A model generated the notes under the pieces. It was not told where the DNA came from. It did not search any database and worked only from the letters and a program-made list of their open reading frames with translations. Below are positions 43,144 through 55,300 of a DNA stretch of 64,000 nt, piece after piece. Location: contig OZ026560.1 of NCBI GenBank assembly GCA_964020155.1, positions 2,070,001 to 2,134,000 on the forward strand, read 5' to 3'. Numbering within the stretch: the stretch's first letter is position 1; every line of letters begins with the position of its first letter. The position numbers and the translations under genes were made by a program. The stretch comes from Chondrilla cf. caribensis. Taxonomy: Eukaryota > Porifera > Demospongiae > Chondrillida > Chondrillidae.

Positions 43144-43691
43144 TAGCGCCTCTGTATGACTGTTGCACCAGATGAAGCTGTTCGTAAACATTTCTACTGC
43201 ATTGTATTGAGAGCATATACGTATTTTATTTTGTACTGTTTATATAGGATCGATGGATTGATTTTCTAGATACAAAATGTACAGTTCTGTATTATTGATA
43301 GCTGATATAATTTATATGTGTATATATCTATCTATATAATATTATTATACAGTAAATATTATTGTGTGTGCAGGGCTGGTTATCATTCAAATCTCATACA
43401 CCCACATATGTATGCACGACTTTCAGCATTCTCATGAGCCAAGGAAATTAACAAAATATATATAATATGAATATAAATGTCTCTATGCAGGACCACAGTA
43501 TGATGTCTGGTTATAATATTACAACAGCACTAGTAAACTCAATGGAATATAATTTTAGTTGTGACTATTTTTATAAGACATTGCACTTCATTCTTACTTA
43601 ATAATAAAATTTTGAAATCTAATAAAACAGTAAGTACAGTCTAGTGCACAGGTGAAAATATCTTTTCACTATTCCAGGAATGGAAAATTTA
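43144..43691. other. Intergenic region between convergent genes
   Basis: 548 bp holding the 3' UTRs of the SHIPPO-repeat gene (+) and the Rab gene (-). AATAAA occurs near 43603 on the plus strand. Nothing else recognised. Confidence 0.5.
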
Positions 43692-46600
43692 TCAACGTAG
43701 ACAACAAGATGTTGATGTTTCTTCTGCTGTTTTCAATTCAACTTTATTTCCATCATCACTATCTCTGTCAGTGTCTTGTTGAACCTCTCCTTCTGATCCT
43801 GTTCCAAGCGTGAAAGCCTTTTGGTCATTCTTTTGTGGCTGCAACTCTGAAATCTTCTCAATTAGAAATGACATTGCTTCTTCTGTAAGGATACCAACCG
43901 GGAATCAGTTGACACAGGTAGGCATGTATATACAAACGTAATACATACAAATGTACACATGTACGTACGTATATACAAATGTATGTACAAATGTACACAT
44001 GTACGTACGTATATACAAATGTACGTACAAATGTACACATGTACGTATATACAAATGTATGTACAAATGTATATGTTTGGAGCGAATTTTCTTTATTTGG
44101 ACGCGTATCACACACCAGGTTAACCGTTAGATGATGATTGCAACATTTCTCCCATATATGCTTCATCAGACAATATTATACTCTACAAAACTAGATACTT
44201 GTTACTAAGTAGTAGCAATCAAAAGGATAAAATTATGTTGTCCAAAAATTATGGTATTTTGAAAGACTATTGAAGGTGTTAATAAAATTAATAGAACATT
44301 GCTATTAATCATTCAATGATTGCTAATTTGATGTGTGTTCTTTGTTTAAATAAAGAGGATTCAGTGTAAACAACACAACATGACAACTAATCAAATTTCT
44401 ACAAATATAATATTATAGTAATAAATACATAATATATCTGTGTATACGTACATACATACAATGGACACATTATAGCGGCAAACTGACCTATATTAGTTGA
44501 CTCCTTGGCCGAAGTCTTGAACCTGCAGTAACAAGCACAGCCTATAGTGATGACCTTGCTCTGGGAGTTTATACAATAAATTTATTATAATTAAAAAAAC
44601 TAGGGTTCAGTAAAACCTCACAAATGAGACCACCTATGGCACCAATTGAAGTCAACTCCATTTCAAAGCAGTCCTAACTCTGATAATCAATGTGTATGAC
44701 GGTATGTTATAGTTCAGCGTATCTACAGTAGGTTTGTTACAGCAACGATAAAGTGACCACTGATAACCGAGACAAAGCCTCATTTATTGCTATATCCTGC
44801 TGTAGGGCACCCAGACAGGCTATATACATACATACATATATAACCATATAAATTCACACCGAAAATTCAACTGATACTAATGGGTGTACGTGTGACTATA
44901 AGAGTGTTCACATCGTGATGTGACACACTTTCCCTTTGATCCTCCCACGCAAAATGCTAAATAGCACTAATAACACTACAGGAATTTTCGGGGCTGAGAG
45001 AGAGTGGCCCTGTCACTGGAGTGGTTTCATTACCGAGGTGATCTCTAAGTGCTCCAAGCACTGTGAGCCGATCTCATGCACATGTACACACAACGCCAAT
45101 AACATCCATAACATGTACTATGGAGATATATACCATCCTATGAACTTCTGGCTTGTTGCATATTCTTCTATTACAGAATCATCGACTTCCACATCCAACT
45201 GGTCACACTGTATGCACATACAGACAAGATCAAAGTGATTTTGTAAGTCAAACTTTTCAGTAACAGAATACTCAAAGAATCAAGTTTATAGGGATGTAAA
45301 CATATACAGTGAGGAAGTAAATTAGCATGTTAAAAAATCGTCCATGTGTGGATAAATATTATGTACAAATAGTATAAAACTACACAACATAAATAAACAT
45401 ACCTTATTGGCTAGCAGCAGCAGAGGAATGGACTCTCCATTGGCCAAAGTAACCTTCTCTCGAACATCATTGGCCCACTAGGGTAACAAAATCAAGGCAT
45501 CATTATTATGAGGTACGCACAGAGTACAATAACATCAACATTATTACTGTTCAGTTTGCATCCATTCAAGTAGAGATCATACCGATAATAGAATGGATTG
45601 GTTCCATCACATATGTACCTCACAATGAGTACCTCATTGAGTAAATACAGTAAATTGTCTTCAATTTGTCTCAGTTTTTTATGGAGGAAACTGTGTCATA
45701 TTATCAAGCTTGGCAGACTATCCAAATGACTATTACTGTATTATACAAATGAATACATACACATAATGGATGGCAGATAAAGGGATGAGGCAAAGCAAAT
45801 ACACACATATTGTGTCTAGCATTATAGCGAGAATTAGCCATTTGAAGGCCACAAGGACCGTGACAAGTTACCTCATTATTTCAAATACATTTACAAAGAA
45901 CATGCTGTATGCATCGTTAATACACAATATTATAAGGTTACACTTGAGCCGTATAAAGACAATGGTCACATGAGATGTTATCAAGTAAACAGAGGAAATT
46001 TGAGGAGCCCAAAATAACGTCATCCCTTAAAATCTAACTAATCCACAGATATTAGGCAGGATTGATTTAGTGTATGCGTGCATCAAGTTACAAGAGGACA
46101 CCTCATTATACTACATAGTCTCGTATTGTCCAGACTGCTTTACTTTCTGTTACCTTACAATGGTGGAGCAAGGATCTGGCTATGCAAGACCAGTTGTACC
46201 TGTCATGAATGATCAGCAAGGGCTCTGACGAATAGTCTTATAACATAGATGGTCTTTATCACAGAAATGGTTGTACTGTACTCAAATCATTATACTGAGG
46301 CCACGAGGAGGTCTGGATTTCTTACTATAACATGTACACAAGTTGATTCTCATTGATTTGAGTAAATCCACCACATATCGTTCTCTAATATCAGTGAAAC
46401 TCGAAGGATACAACCAAAAGGGTGTTAACAAACACTACTGAAGAATTAACTTGTCTAGAGATCCTTGGTTGTAGGTAACAGGTGAAGTTTGCTGCTATAT
46501 GCAGAGAGTCACTTGTTATGTGCATACAACTGGCAGTCACTTATCAATGTTGAAAACATAGAAATATTGTTCCTAATAGTGTTGTTTTAATAGGTAGATG

Positions 46601-49600
46601 GTTGCTTACTCCAACGGTTGTTTTTGATAGGTACTGCTACATACCAAATGAACATGAATACTGTTCAGAAAGACTATAATATAATTGAAAATGAAAGGAA
46701 ATTGAATGTTGGAATACGGACTATGGCATATCAAACAAATGAAAATGATTCTGAAAATGCAACTAGGAATACAGATAGATGGATGACTCCAAAGGTAGCA
46801 CATATGCTACACATGTGCACACACTGTGCATATACTGTAATAATAATATTCAAATCTCAACTTCGTAGATACGTAGCTCACATTTACATTGTGCATACTA
46901 ACTGTATAATAAAATAGTACATACAGTATATGGAAACGTACATAAATACTGTGCATATACTTTCATGCATACATATTATGTATATGTATGTACATATAAT
47001 TATACAGTATATGCCTACATATGTACGTACCTCTATCTAGATACTGTAGCATTAACTAAATATGGTACAGGAGAAACTTGTTAAGACAAACACCCTACAA
47101 ATTGCTGCTTAACACAAAAACAATTTTTGAGCTTTGTTTAGTTTGTCCTAGTAGTGTACATATGATAAGCAAGAAGAACATCTGAAAACAAGAACTGGTT
47201 TTGTGGGTCCCTTATAATTTGTCTTAAAGAGATTCTACTGTCTATGATTGTCCAAAATAAGAGAAAACACCATCCAAGTAACTGGGATGTTAAGTAAATT
47301 CCACAAGAGTTTCTACTGAATATCTCCCAAATTCTTTGATGTACGTGTTTAGCTTGATGTACGCTCATGGAGGTGTTTGGATAGAATTGAGAAATCAAAT
47401 AAATACAAATTAATAGAAGGACGCTACAAGTTAATGAGCAATTGATATAGCAGAAATCATTTGGAATGATTCAGGATACTCGGAACAAGAGGGGAAACTG
47501 GGATGTAACAGCAACATAAGTAACAGCAACATAAGTAACAGCAACATAAGTAACAGCAACATAAGTAACAGCAACATAAGTAACAGCAACATAAGTAACA
47601 GTGACATAAGTAACAGTAATCCTTCATAATGGAATAATATGGCCATACCTTACCAAGTCACCGATTATTAACACACAAAGTATACTTGAAATACAAAGTC
47701 ACAGTAGAGTACCCATTGGTGTACTGTCTTCAGTATTAATAACAAAGTTGCTTGCTATGTACATACATAAAATACAACTGCTGACCTTGCTAACAGATTC
47801 GAATGTGGCCTTCCTACAGAATGATGAAAATACTCTTCAATAACTTTAACAGCCTACATATGTAGAGCTTCTGTATTGACAGTATGACATTACAATACAC
47901 AGCACACACTCCATATAAAGTGGTCAACAAATATGCACACTCACCTTGTCAAATCAAATATGATAATGGCTGCAATTCTAAGGAGGCAAAAATAAGCAGC
48001 TAGATTACATGTTTCCACTCCTTTATCAGACACAACACACTCACACGTATTGCAAATTGTATGTATATGTCTACACATGTATACACCATAGTGTACATGT
48101 AATAGCTCGAAGAGTTTTCTAACTGCAATTTCAAAGTAGAATTTCCTCTACAATTAGCTGTTGTCGAATCATGCACAGCTTATCTACGTATACTACAAAG
48201 TCTTCCTTCATACATAATATTGATGCATGTGTGTACAAATAATGCTTCAATGAAGGTAACATGGTATAAATCATATTATACCCATTTCCTTTTAATTGTT
48301 GCTAACCACTAACACCTTTATAACTCCAAGTGTATTTACCAAGATTCCTCCAATTGTCCCGAACGCAGTAGAAAATCATTCAATCTCAATAATAGTGTAT
48401 GGCATGTACAAATAACCTGTGATGTAACATACATACGGACGTAGATATTGGTACACGCATGTCTCCCTTCAATTGAATCCTCTGTCAATTATTCACACAT
48501 TAGGATACTGACATGTACACATGTTGTATGTAGCACCAACAAACACAAACATGCACACACACATGACATACAAAGTACATGAGTACCCTGAGGCACAAAA
48601 CCTACGCTGATTTGTAGTAAACGCGAGCTAAATGAGCAAACCTCTCATGACCAGCTACATCCCTGTGGTAAGAGGGAATAGTGAGATGACAGTTACAACA
48701 CCACCATTACAAAAGCCATGTACCAGAGCTGCACTTGAAATACAGTTGAATCATTCCATTGGATTTTCTTGAGGGAAAAGTCGACACCTATAGTCAGTTT
48801 GTAGTTGGCACTAAAGACATCTATAGGAATTTGAGCATATAAAAGTATAGGTATTATTTGATTGCATTGATGGCATTCAATATTCTGAGAAGTGCGTGTG
48901 TGTATGTGTACATATGTGTGTGTGGGGAGGATGTGGGTGATCCTATACATCATACAATCTGTTTTTAATTAACATTATGTCTGTCTACATGATTGCAAGA
49001 TTGTGAGTAAAAGTCTGTGTGTGAGATGCATATCACATACCATCAACATATCTCTTGATCACTGATGTCTAATTAAACAAAATAATACACTAAATTTAGT
49101 TTGTCAGTTGCAAGTTTTACATAGACAAGCATGTATAGTGTGAATTTCTCAGTAAGTACCCTTGGTTGGCACATACTCCTGTTGAGACATTTACTTTACT
49201 CAGTCCCTAATTCATGTACATGTACGTGTACTATGTTAACTATCACAGATAGCTAGTATATACATCTGATAAGATTTGCAGATCGATTTGTTGTGGCCTT
49301 AATGAAGTTGGACTGTTGTATAATAAACCATGGGTAATACAAGTTTCTAATCTCCCAACGAACAAATCATTTGATTGACCTGGGTTTGATAGACTCTACT
49401 AACCTCAGTGACGTGCCTGAAACCAAGAATATACCCTCTGTAGCATGATGCAATACCTAAAACTATTACCGTAACGGTAGTTCCAGAAGAACCAGGAGGT
49501 TCCGTACGTACTTTACACGATTCATTTCTCACGAATCATGGTCAGTAATCACTATCACCATGAAATAGTGGACGCATAGAACAAACCCGTGTACTATTCC

Positions 49601-49815
49601 ACCGTCTAATAATTCTAGCAGGTAACTATAACACTTACCTTTCCTGTAGTTGGTAGCGAAGACGTTACGAAGACACGATCAGATGTGACAGTGGACGAGA
49701 GGGGAACAGTAAATCACGAATATTTCACTTCAATCCGGTAAAACTACCTACCTACTGCATAATCCCCGATAACTAAGACCTTCAATAGTTTTTCTTTCTT
49801 CTGCGGTTCAGCCAT
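43692..49815 (-). CDS. Rab32/Rab38-like small GTPase
   Basis: Membrane-trafficking GTPase. Eleven exons: 49752-49815, 49639-49643 (5 nt), 49041-49068, 48724-48820, 48606-48662, 47945-47977, 47786-47813, 45403-45477, 45134-45207, 44488-44522 and 43692-43882; 228 aa, in frame. P-loop GDYAVGKT (residues 17-24), switch I NYKLTIGVDF, switch II WDVAGHERF, LLLLANKCDQ and TSAK guanine-binding motifs, then an acidic/Glu-rich linker and a CCLR C-terminus for prenylation. KVLVIGDYAVGKTS and REKVTLANGESIP favour the Rab32 group. The usual switch-II Gln is His70. Intron 7 (2.3 kb) contains a 15-bp minisatellite. Probably acts on lysosome-related or mitochondrial-contact membranes, by family inference. Confidence 0.9.
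43942..44072. repeat. Tandem repeat rich in TACGTA and TACAAATG
   Basis: Nearly three copies of a 40-46-bp unit made of ACAAATGTACACATGTACG, TACGTATA and TATG blocks, in intron 10 of the Rab gene. The unit is nearly self-complementary. Confidence 0.8.
47507..47618. repeat. 15-bp minisatellite, about 7 copies
   Basis: GTAACAGCAACATAA repeated about seven times with a GTGAC variant in the last units, in intron 7 of the Rab gene. The poly-Leu ORF on the minus strand is an artefact of a period divisible by three. Confidence 0.93.
49639..49643 (-). other. 5-nt micro-exon inside the Rab P-loop
   Basis: Minus strand: ctaccaactacag / GAAAG / gtaagt. Exon 1 ends GCA GTA G and exon 3 starts ACA TCA GTG; only the inserted GAAAG gives V-G-K-T. 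Both splice signals are good. Confidence 0.75.
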
Positions 49816-51277
49816 TTCGACACGCACACGCCCTCTGGGAGCTCACTGACTACCACTGTCACATGACCATCCATAACCTCGCCGTGCTATAATACTGTTA
49901 CATCCTTCGTAAACAATTAATATTAGCAGGTACTCGATACTTATGTACATAAAGTGTATATAGAGCAATCCCAAGCGGCTATCACAATGCAAAGTCTTGA
50001 ATCATTAGTCATTTTGTCAACAGAAGTGATTTATTTCATTGATATTACAGTTGTACTTACTTTTATCTTGCAATACATAGCTTATCCTTAATTGGTCTAT
50101 GTAATATACAGGTTTTACAACTATGCTGCTCACATTATATGATATATTTCACATCAGATGCAACAGAGTTGCTAGTAAATGTGAAATCAATTTCCCATGT
50201 CACTATTACTGAGGAAGATAGAGATTTGTACTCCAAATCAGAGATGGGGTATGGGCATATACCAGTACCATACCGGTTGGCATCTCAACAGAGGTCTTTA
50301 TCACTGAGGATTTGCGGTCCTTTAGTTACAGCAGTGTTAGGTCAGCAACATGATCTTGATCCAGACCTTACACAGACATGATGCGAACAAACAAAAGACC
50401 AATTGTGAACAACTAGATGAGAAGAGCAACGACACAAAAGTCACTATCAAGTGATTTTTGTGTTCACTGGAAACATTCTATTATACTTTATATAGACAAA
50501 TATGAACACACATTTGAAGTCCAAATGTTTATGTGTGACCATGGGATGCACATGAATGTGTGTACTGGTGTGCTTCCATTGATTGTAAATGGGAACATGG
50601 TTTAGTGTGTGCCAATGGCATGCAAATGGGATGAATGTATAGAGACCGCCCACGGTGACCATGGGATATACATATATCTATGTATAATCATTGAATGATT
50701 AATCATTATTTTAAATGTAAGACAGGAGAGCCCCTTATCAGATCTAGACACCTCGTTAGGATGATATCTGTTGCTATATACATATTCAGAGGTAATGCAG
50801 CCTCAATAATAGGTGCATGTAACACTAATATAGAGCACTTGTTTTTAGGGTTAATTTGGTTTAATTTCTTGTAATATTATTATTATTCAACTTATTTATT
50901 CTAACGTGCTCTCTCTTTTCCACATGCATCATGAGGGTTATTGTAAGTGGTTGTAGTGTCATGTGACACATGTACAGATCAATGCACGTCCCCATTCAGC
51001 TGGGATCTATATCATCTGTATGGAAACAGTATATCCGTTTATGTACAGATTACACTATATGCATGATAACAATATACCAATGCAGCTATGCATGTATGTA
51101 GTAAATATGGTAGCACACTCGGTTGGATCTTGTGAAGGATGGACTCAAACAGTATGATAATGTTTGATTATTATTGATAAATGTGTTCATAATGTTATAA
51201 AGATAAATGAATGAATTTGATCTGTAAGATATTCTAAGTGTGAAATACTTTAAATGCAACCTTTGGCTTGGTCTTGA
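49816..51277. other. Intergenic region between Rab and lipid transfer genes
   Basis: 1.46 kb. It holds the Rab promoter (the first 100 bp is richer in CG) and the 3' flank of the lipid transfer gene. An 80-aa ORF at 50139-50381 (+) has no family resemblance or splice partner. No repeat recognised. Confidence 0.5.
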
Positions 51278-51697
51278 CTAGGGCTGGTTAGGGAGTCGGA
51301 CAGGTCCAGGCACAAGTTCAACTGGAAGGCGGAATGGAGGTCTGGTTGGACGGGTTATACGAATGGTTGGACGGGTTGTCACTCTAGTCAAAATCCATGT
51401 TGGACGGGTACGTGTGGTTGGTCTGGTGGTTGGTCTGGTGGTTGGTTTGGTGGTTGGTTTGGTGGTTGGTTTTGTGGTTGGTGAGGTAGGAGGTGGCAGG
51501 TTAGGGTCACAAACAATACTTCCACCACAAGAACTCCACAATACACGCCGTCCAGTATAAGGTAGATTCCATCTTTTGGAGAGAGCACTCCACTTCTTCT
51601 TGGAACTCCAATAAAAATAGCTCTTCCATGGCTGGAGAAAAATAGTGTACAGATTATGCATGTAGCATATACCAGCTGTGCATATGTGTGTGCGCGC

Positions 51698-51750
<53 letters not shown>

Positions 51751-51754
51751 TGTG

Positions 51755-51789
<35 letters not shown>

Positions 51790-51813
51790 GTGCTTGTGTG
51801 TGTGTGTGTGTGC

Positions 51814-51894
<81 letters not shown>

Positions 51895-52279
51895 TGTGTG
51901 TGTGTGTGTGTGAGAGGGTTGAACAGCATTGCTGTACAAGCACTTTTACTCACTGGCCACTTGATTTTGAGTTTTCTCAACTGATAATAGGCATAGATCT
52001 CAACATAGCTGTTGGGCCAACTGTGGTAGACGGATATGCAAGGTTTAATTCTGATGGATGGCTGAAAATCAAGCTTTATGCACACTTCTGGTTCAAGCTG
52101 ATACTCAAAGTTGCCTGATACTTCAATACCACCACGTACTAAACCCTGCATCAGATGTGATGGACAATGGAATAGAGAGAAACAAACATTTTGAAACTAC
52201 ACTTCTGTGAATTAATCCAAATTTTATAAAATTCATTCACAAACACACCACACACACACACATACACACAATACACACA

Positions 52280-52316
<37 letters not shown>

Positions 52317-55300
52317 ACACACACACACACCAGTATTGTGGCTGAAGCTCCAGCAGATGGTATCAGTGCTATCTTTGGGATTAGTGTAGCACAAGCTGTA
52401 TAGTAATGCTCACAGGCACAAAACCGGACTTTTACTGAGAGTTTTACATGTAACTGGGAATAAGAGAGGAAAATAAACATTATAGAGTAATCAAATGTTA
52501 CTGATATAGTATAACATGATCATTGTATCTAATGCATGCATGGCTGAAATATTCATACATGTATGTACATATGTGTACATACATTCTCTATGTTGGAATA
52601 ATCCTATATATACTAATGCAGTTAACAATAAATGTCCTGTACATTGCTGTAACCATAGATACTTGAATGCCACTCACTGAAACGTAGAAATCCAAGGTGC
52701 CAACATAGATGAACACGCTAAATTTGAAGCTGAATAATTTGATTTTCTGAGACTGGTATAGATTGTAAGTCTTCTCAAGACAGGCCAAGGGAACATTTCC
52801 TGCCTGGTTCATCAAGGTCTTTCCAACAATCTTCACATAGATCTTCTGATAGACTGAGCCATAGTTTCTTCTGCGGAGGTATTCAGCATGAATAGCAGTG
52901 GCTGTTCTGCCAAAGGCATGTCCTTTAGCAACACCTTTAGCAAAGATCTAACAAGAGGGATGAGATCAATGGAACAATTAATAACACATTAAATATTATT
53001 GAATACTCGATATATCAACATTACATATCAATACTCAATAATTCCCTTATTAGGTTAAGCCTATAACTACGTGTTTATAATTCAATCCCATGAATGGATT
53101 ATGTACAATACAGGGAAAAAGGAGGGTTAATATTTTTGTAATTTATAATGTACAAATTGATACAATACAAACGGGAATATGTAAATGTTGCTTGTATTGT
53201 ATACATCCATACTGTACGTACGTGTACATGTATGTACATCACATACACAGTCAAAGTAGGAGCAATGATAACACAAGTACATATGTACGCATGCAACAAT
53301 AAGTACAAGTAAATGTACAACACTGTGGATGATGTATACCTACCTTGTATTTTTGTCCATTGTTGGATGCTCCCACAAATCCTCCAGCTCCAAAGTGAGC
53401 ATACACCTTGGAAACACCGAATTTCTTGCCCCAGATGTAGGCCTTGTGTGATGGGTAGGTTTGTACATCACTTCGCCTGCTGCTGTAGCTGGCAACAATG
53501 TCATAGTCTGTGTTATATGCATCCCAGTCAGATCCACGGCGATGTCTAGACACCTGTCAACAAGAAAACAACACAACATCAGATTCAAACCATAGCTACT
53601 GTACATGCAACATTTCAGAAGATCATGTTGTAGGCTCGAGGGCTTAATAATCTTTCTAAACAGCCCTTTAACCATAATTGTCAATTGTAATGATGAAATG
53701 TTAATGATGGATAACGAAGATACTGGATGATGATGATATCAGAGATCAGAAGGACACTGTAACAGATCATGCAATGAAGACTACAGATTCTTAGTCTACA
53801 AACACTGCAACATCCAATCATAGCTCATGGTGCCATATGTAATACTATCCGTGAATACACACTGTATACAGGGGAGGATTCAATTCTAAGCTTCAAACAA
53901 AACACCCATGCACACACGTACCTTGGTGTTATTAGAGATCTGGTCTTCAATATCATACTCAAACTTGTCCATACTGGGATCTGAAGTGGCATACTCCATC
54001 AGAACCTCGATGAGCTTTATGGCCTCCTTGGTGCCCACCTTCCCGAGGTAAGTCTTGACTAGTCCGTGCAGTTTGGAATTATTGGACTGAAGAGAGGCTG
54101 CTACTAGGGCCGTACTGAGGTCACCAGAATCCCCCTTGTCTTCCGGGTGGACAGAGTGGTCATTGATCCCAGCCAACAGAGTCTGAGCAATGCTTTCCAC
54201 AATCTAATGTACACATATAACGTAACATTAGCTGAAGTACACACTATATGTATTACAAAAATTCATGACCACAAATGTACCACCAATAACACCACAATAC
54301 AATTTGGAATGTTCTATGACATTAATGTTTGACATCAGTATCCACCTACTGTAAACCCAATAATCAAGTACAATGACCCCTCACCTCGACCTACTCTAAA
54401 CCTACTGTAAACCCAGTGATGGACTGCACTGACCACTCACCTCTTCCTGGTAGGTGCCTTTCAGCAGGAGGATGAAGGCAGACTGGACAGCTGGGTCACT
54501 GGTGTGCATGCGAAGGGCCTCAATTGCTGCAATCTGGACATCAATGTCCTCGTGATAAAGGTAGTAGATCAGAGTCTTCACGGCGTAGTGTGACCCAGTG
54601 TTCCCAAGAGCGTGGATGAGGTGAATGATGACATCAATATCAGTAGAATCGACACTGTTAATACGTTTAGCCAATCTCCTCACAACATCCCTTGACACCT
54701 TCACAGAAGAAGGGCAAATATGTGCAGTACAATAAACAGAAGGTGACTACACATATGTATGAATAGACCTGGCCTTCCCCAGGGTTATATCTTTCTTGGC
54801 GACATGCAGTCAACTACATACAGACCATTGGTCTTTTGATACTTGTTTCATTCACAGACATACAACAGCACTTACAGCCAGGCACTAGTCAGTATACTGC
54901 CCACTGTACTCACCTCTTCATTAGCAAACTCGGCCAATGACCCTAAGACAAGAAGAAGAGGATCGTTGTTCTTCTTGGCCAATTTATCCAGTCTCTTGGC
55001 AGTCTCCAAGCTGGCATTCCTCAAGAAGGCAAGATATGTCTGTAGAGCGTTTCTTTCACCACCTAAATCCAATCTCTCCAGAATGTCCACAAGTTTCTAC
55101 ACCAACAATGTACCAGGACAGGAGACTTCAATGTACAATGTAATGTACATAGCAAAGCATGTGGTGAGGGTCACAGTATACACAGAAGAATCCTTGTCAT
55201 TATACACATGTTGCCTATGGTCACAGACACTGGTAAACATCAGTGAGTATATTGCAGTGTACACATGAGTAAAGTGCAATAAGAATACTTCTTTCAACAT

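Noticed and set aside
50139..50381. 80-aa ORF between the Rab and lipid transfer genes
   Set aside because: No family resemblance, signal, or splice partner; likely chance.
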